NCBI GenBank assembly: GCA_905235615.1
Contig: CAJOMB010000054.1
Coordinates: 9,208-17,165, forward strand
Direction: 5' to 3'
From: an uncultured Bacteroidales bacterium
GTDB lineage: Bacteria > Bacteroidota > Bacteroidia > Bacteroidales > UBA932
DNA length: 7,958 nt
The number at the start of each line of letters is the position of its first letter. Within the stretch, counting starts at the first letter, position 1. The notes under the pieces are model-generated. The model had not been told where the DNA came from. It ran no database searches and worked only from the letters and a program-made list of their open reading frames with translations. Made by a program: the position numbers and the translations under genes. Below are positions 5,782 to 7,958 of the stretch, piece by piece.

Positions 5782-5888
5782 GCCACCCACTACGCACTGA
5801 AGGCCCAAAATGCGTAACGGGTGGCAGGCATGAGCCAGGCATTACGCACTAAAGGCCTAAAACGCGTAATTAGTGGCAGGAGAAGGAG
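5782..5888 (-). repeat. RAYT-linked palindromic repeat, copy C (inverted)
   Basis: The reverse complement of copies A/B over about 105 bases, with roughly six mismatches to B before similarity fades near 5886. It fills the gap between the convergent glycerate kinase and acyltransferase genes. It is the best-folded copy. Outer arms GCCACCC (5782-5788) / GGGTGGC (5819-5825) and inner TACGC (5791-5795) / GCGTA (5812-5816) enclose a 16-base loop. The other unit pairs ATTACGC (5841-5847) with GCGTAAT (5864-5870) around another 16-base loop. No transposase lies beside this copy, which marks the element as a dispersed, non-autonomous repeat. A role as a bidirectional transcription end is possible but there is no T run. 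Confidence 0.85.
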
Positions 5889-5921
5889 CGAAAGCGGGCC
5901 GGAAGGAAGCCGGTGCGGGCC

Positions 5922-7106
5922 CTAACCCATCAGGTACTTCCCTACCTTGGGAATGCGCTGGAGCAGCACGGCCACAAGACCGGCCACCACGAAACTGCAA
6001 AGGGCCGTTCCCAGAATCTGGACCGGGGTGGTCCAGACGCCCAGGGCGCCATCGGCCCCCAAGCCTAACCAGGAACGGAAAAGGCCGGAAAATTGCACCA
6101 ACGCCAGCATGTGGATGAGGTACATGCCATAGCCGGCCTTGGACAAGGGCAGGATGAGGTGCCGATAGAAGGGAGATTCTTCGCTTCGCTCAGAATGACA
6201 GGACCGACGCTCGGAAGAACATCGCCAGCGGAAGATGAGCGTGAGGCCCAGGGCGGTGCACAGCACAAAGAGACTGCAGTAGGTAATGGGAACCTCCCAG
6301 GCCACGGCAATGGCCAGGTCTCCCGACAGGGGGAAGGACTCACCGGTCTCGGAAAAGCGGCGCAGCAGGCCGAAAACAATCACGGTAAAGCCCAGCAGGT
6401 ATAAAATCAGGCCCTGCACAGCCTTCTGCCGGGTATTGGGAATGAAGCGCCGGATATACAGACCCAAAAGCATATACCCCACAAAACCGCTTATATAATA
6501 AAATGTGCCGAAAGGATTCCACGAGGCCTCGCCCCACAGCGGGAACAGGGCCGGGGCGGGAAGGCCGTCGGCCGCCTGGACAAGCGGAGGGATGCCTCCT
6601 CCCCACTCCCGGAAAAACGGAATCAGAAGGGTGAACAGCCAGATGCCCAAATAGATGGAAAGTTCCTTTTGGGAAACCTTTTCGGCCCACGGCGAAAGCA
6701 GCGGCATGATGAGATAGATACCCACCAGCATATACACAAACCACAGGTGGCCGGCTGCATAATTGAAGTTGAACAGCAGGCCCTTCAGGTTCTGCACCGG
6801 CTCTCCCCACACCAGGGCATAGACCAGCGTCCATACCAGCATGGGAATAAGGATGCGGACGGCCCGGCGCCGCAAAAACTCCCCGGTGGAGTAATGCAGC
6901 GGGAACTGCAAATAACTGGATGCGATGAGGAAAACCGGTACGCAGCAGCGGCACAATCCCTCAAACAGGGCCACCCAGAAAGCGTCCGTAGGGGTAAGAA
7001 TGAGTCCACCGTCCCCGCCCAGATAGAACGGTTCCGTACTGTGAATGATCATCACCATGAAGCAGGCGGTCACCCGCAGGAAATCCAGCCAAATTTCTCG
7101 TTTCAT
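5922..7106 (-). CDS. Membrane acyltransferase, acyltransferase-3 family
   Basis: A 394-residue polytopic inner-membrane protein with about ten hydrophobic segments. Acyltransferase-3 proteins move acyl groups (often acetyl) onto surface polysaccharides, lipids or other envelope molecules; the acceptor cannot be told from sequence. Family signs: N-terminal REIWLDFLRV..FMVMIIHS (R11, H22), the RRRAVRILIPMLVWTL segment (79-93), AGHLWFVYMLVGIYLIMPLL (118-137) and, near the end, LSKAGYGMYLIHML (321-334). Residues about 296-316 in the loop before that last helix are charged and unlike the rest, and include CHSERSEES (303-311), encoded by an inserted dispersed repeat that keeps the frame. The ATG overlaps the birA stop as ATGA (7103-7106), so it is translated as the second gene of a birA operon. 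Confidence 0.85.
   Translation of the reverse strand: MKREIWLDFLRVTACFMVMIIHSTEPFYLGGDGGLILTPTDAFWVALFEGLCRCCVPVFLIASSYLQFPLHYSTGEFLRRRAVRILIPMLVWTLVYALVWGEPVQNLKGLLFNFNYAAGHLWFVYMLVGIYLIMPLLSPWAEKVSQKELSIYLGIWLFTLLIPFFREWGGGIPPLVQAADGLPAPALFPLWGEASWNPFGTFYYISGFVGYMLLGLYIRRFIPNTRQKAVQGLILYLLGFTVIVFGLLRRFSETGESFPLSGDLAIAVAWEVPITYCSLFVLCTALGLTLIFRWRCSSERRSCHSERSEESPFYRHLILPLSKAGYGMYLIHMLALVQFSGLFRSWLGLGADGALGVWTTPVQILGTALCSFVVAGLVAVLLQRIPKVGKYLMG
6171..6202 (-). repeat. CHSERSEES-type dispersed repeat inside the acyltransferase gene
   Basis: Bases 6173-6200 read GATTCTTCGCTTCGCTCAGA and then ATGACA on the plus strand, with ATTCT/AGAAT as a five-base inverted pair. This sequence is familiar as a widely dispersed short repeat in Bacteroidota and related genomes, often mis-translated as CHSERSEE peptides. 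Here it lies inside a real gene and is read in frame on the minus strand. A degenerate copy occurs at 7833-7859. The statement on its spread elsewhere rests on memory, not on a search. Confidence 0.7.
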
Positions 7107-7822
7107 AATAAATAGCTTACTTCTTTGAAGCGGTACAGGCGGGCCGTGCCCCGAAGGTCCCGGATGCGCAGGCGGCCATCGGCCTCCACCCCTTCGATGA
7201 TACCCTCAAACTCCTCATCCGTGAGCAGGTCATGATAGCGGGCCGATACCCCGCGCCGGAAAAGGCGGGCCGAATAAGAGTCCCGCAGCTCTTCGGAGGA
7301 AAGCCCCGGCAACAAGTCCTCGAAAAGGGCCAGGAACTCCTCCAGACTATCCTCCAAAGGGTACTCCCTCCCCGTGCAGCAAGCCAGGGAGGTGGCATTG
7401 GCCAGCTGCGGGAACTCCCGCTGATTGATATTGAGGCCGATGCCAATCACCGCCGCCGCCAATCGGCCATCCGGAGCCAGGGTATTCTCAATGAGCATGC
7501 CGGATATTTTTTTGCCGGACACGTAGATGTCGTTGGGCCATTTGACATGGGCTTTCACGCCCTTTCCATCCAAGAAGGACGCCACGGCCACGGAGGCAAG
7601 GTAATTGAGCCGGATGGCCTCCAAGGCCGATAAAGGCAGATTCTTGAGGACGATGGAAAAGGTGAGGTTCCTGCCCGGCTCCGTGAACCAGCTGTTGCCC
7701 CGCTGCCCCCGGCCAGCCGTCTGGTCATAGGCCGCCAGCACAGTCCCCGAAGGAAGCTCCGGGAGCCTTCGCAGGGCCTCGGAATTGGTGGAATCTATGG
7801 TGTGCAGCCAGACCGTTTTCAT
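7103..7822 (-). CDS. birA: Biotin--[acetyl-CoA-carboxylase] ligase (no DNA-binding domain)
   Basis: A 239-residue cytoplasmic enzyme that makes biotinyl-AMP and attaches biotin to the carrier-protein lysine of biotin-dependent carboxylases. Motifs: DSTNSEA (10-16), QTAGRGQRGNSW (34-45, the biotinyl-AMP-binding GRGRxG-type loop), KWPNDIY (94-100), GKKISGML (103-110, with the active-site lysine pair) and GIGLNIN (127-133). The small C-terminal SH3-like domain follows (VSARYHDLL..EGIIEGVEADGRLRIRD). It starts directly with the catalytic domain and lacks the N-terminal winged helix of the E. coli repressor form, so it should not regulate biotin genes. The stop overlaps the acyltransferase start by ATGA. 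A degenerate dispersed repeat lies just upstream of the start codon. Confidence 0.95.
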   Translation of the reverse strand: MKTVWLHTIDSTNSEALRRLPELPSGTVLAAYDQTAGRGQRGNSWFTEPGRNLTFSIVLKNLPLSALEAIRLNYLASVAVASFLDGKGVKAHVKWPNDIYVSGKKISGMLIENTLAPDGRLAAAVIGIGLNINQREFPQLANATSLACCTGREYPLEDSLEEFLALFEDLLPGLSSEELRDSYSARLFRRGVSARYHDLLTDEEFEGIIEGVEADGRLRIRDLRGTARLYRFKEVSYLL

Positions 7823-7832
7823 TTCTGGGAAA

Positions 7833-7859
7833 GATTCTTCGTTATACTCAAAATGACAC
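7833..7859 (-). repeat. Degenerate CHSERSEES-type repeat upstream of birA
   Basis: GATTCTTCG (7833-7841), a divergent five-base centre TTATA where the intragenic copy has CTTCG, then CTCAAAATGACA (7847-7858, one base different). It has the same orientation as the copy at 6171-6202. It lies 11 bases upstream of the birA ATG, so it would be part of the mRNA leader if transcription begins further upstream. Confidence 0.6.
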
Positions 7860-7934
7860 TTAAGAGTCTGTTTTGAAATAATTCAATAAATTCTATATGT
7901 TTCTTTTTGGTAAATTTTCCTCAAAAATTTTCAC

Positions 7935-7952
7935 CCATAGGAACCCCTATGG
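7935..7952. repeat. Perfect 7-base inverted repeat at window edge
   Basis: CCATAGG (7935-7941), a four-base AACC loop, then CCTATGG (7946-7952). It lies about 110 bases upstream of birA. It could be an operator, a hairpin of a leader, or part of a larger dispersed repeat cut by the window edge. No T run follows directly on either strand, so it is not a standard terminator. Confidence 0.45.
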
Positions 7953-7958
7953 CCAAAA

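Larger units (their letters stand above)
7823..7958 (-). other. AT-rich region upstream of birA
   Basis: 136 bases up to the window edge, with no open frame worth calling. From 7870 to 7931 it is strongly AT-rich, as expected for a promoter zone. No clean TTTG-N20-TAnnTTTG pair is seen for birA. The closest box is TCATTTTG on the minus strand (7856-7849), one base off TAnnTTTG and inside the degenerate repeat. The -33 region before it is poor. Confidence 0.4.

Noticed and set aside
4736..5842. Long minus-strand open frame opposite glycerate kinase
   Set aside because: Composition is Ser, Arg, Pro and Ala rich, typical of an antisense shadow, and it runs into repeat copy C.

Overview
This 7,958-base, GC-rich window looks like chromosomal DNA of a member of the Bacteroidota, probably order Bacteroidales. 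This is inferred from three things. The protein types fit (a topoisomerase IV A-type C-terminus, a short HTH-less biotin ligase, and RecJ). Start codons lack Shine-Dalgarno sequences. Several upstream regions carry TTTG / TAnnTTTG promoter boxes of the Bacteroides type. No taxon can be fixed more precisely by eye.

Layout. Bases 1-438 hold the 3' end of a topoisomerase IV subunit A gene (+). A 107-base two-unit palindromic repeat follows (copy A), then an AT-richer stretch, then a REP-associated tyrosine transposase (RAYT) gene at 750-1670 (+). A second copy of the repeat (copy B, same orientation) follows, so the transposase is bracketed by two near-identical repeats about 1.2 kb apart. On the minus strand lie shikimate kinase (aroK) and, upstream and overlapping it, a secreted alpha/beta-hydrolase-like gene. 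The hydrolase appears to have lost its middle, including the nucleophile serine. From a divergent promoter region, recJ and a glycerate kinase gene run as a two-gene + strand operon with a 3-base gap. A third repeat copy (copy C, inverted) sits between the convergent ends of glycerate kinase and a membrane acyltransferase. The acyltransferase (-) overlaps the upstream biotin ligase gene birA (-) by an ATGA stop/start. The window ends in an AT-rich birA upstream region.

Most of the window is housekeeping: chromosome decatenation, aromatic amino-acid synthesis, DNA repair, glycerate use and protein biotinylation. The accessory interest lies in two families of small dispersed repeats. The first is the RAYT-linked palindromic pair unit (three copies, two flanking the transposase), which looks like a REP/BIME-type system in a Bacteroidales genome. 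The second is a short element of about 30 bases that encodes CHSERSEES when read inside the acyltransferase gene. It recurs in degenerate form just upstream of birA.
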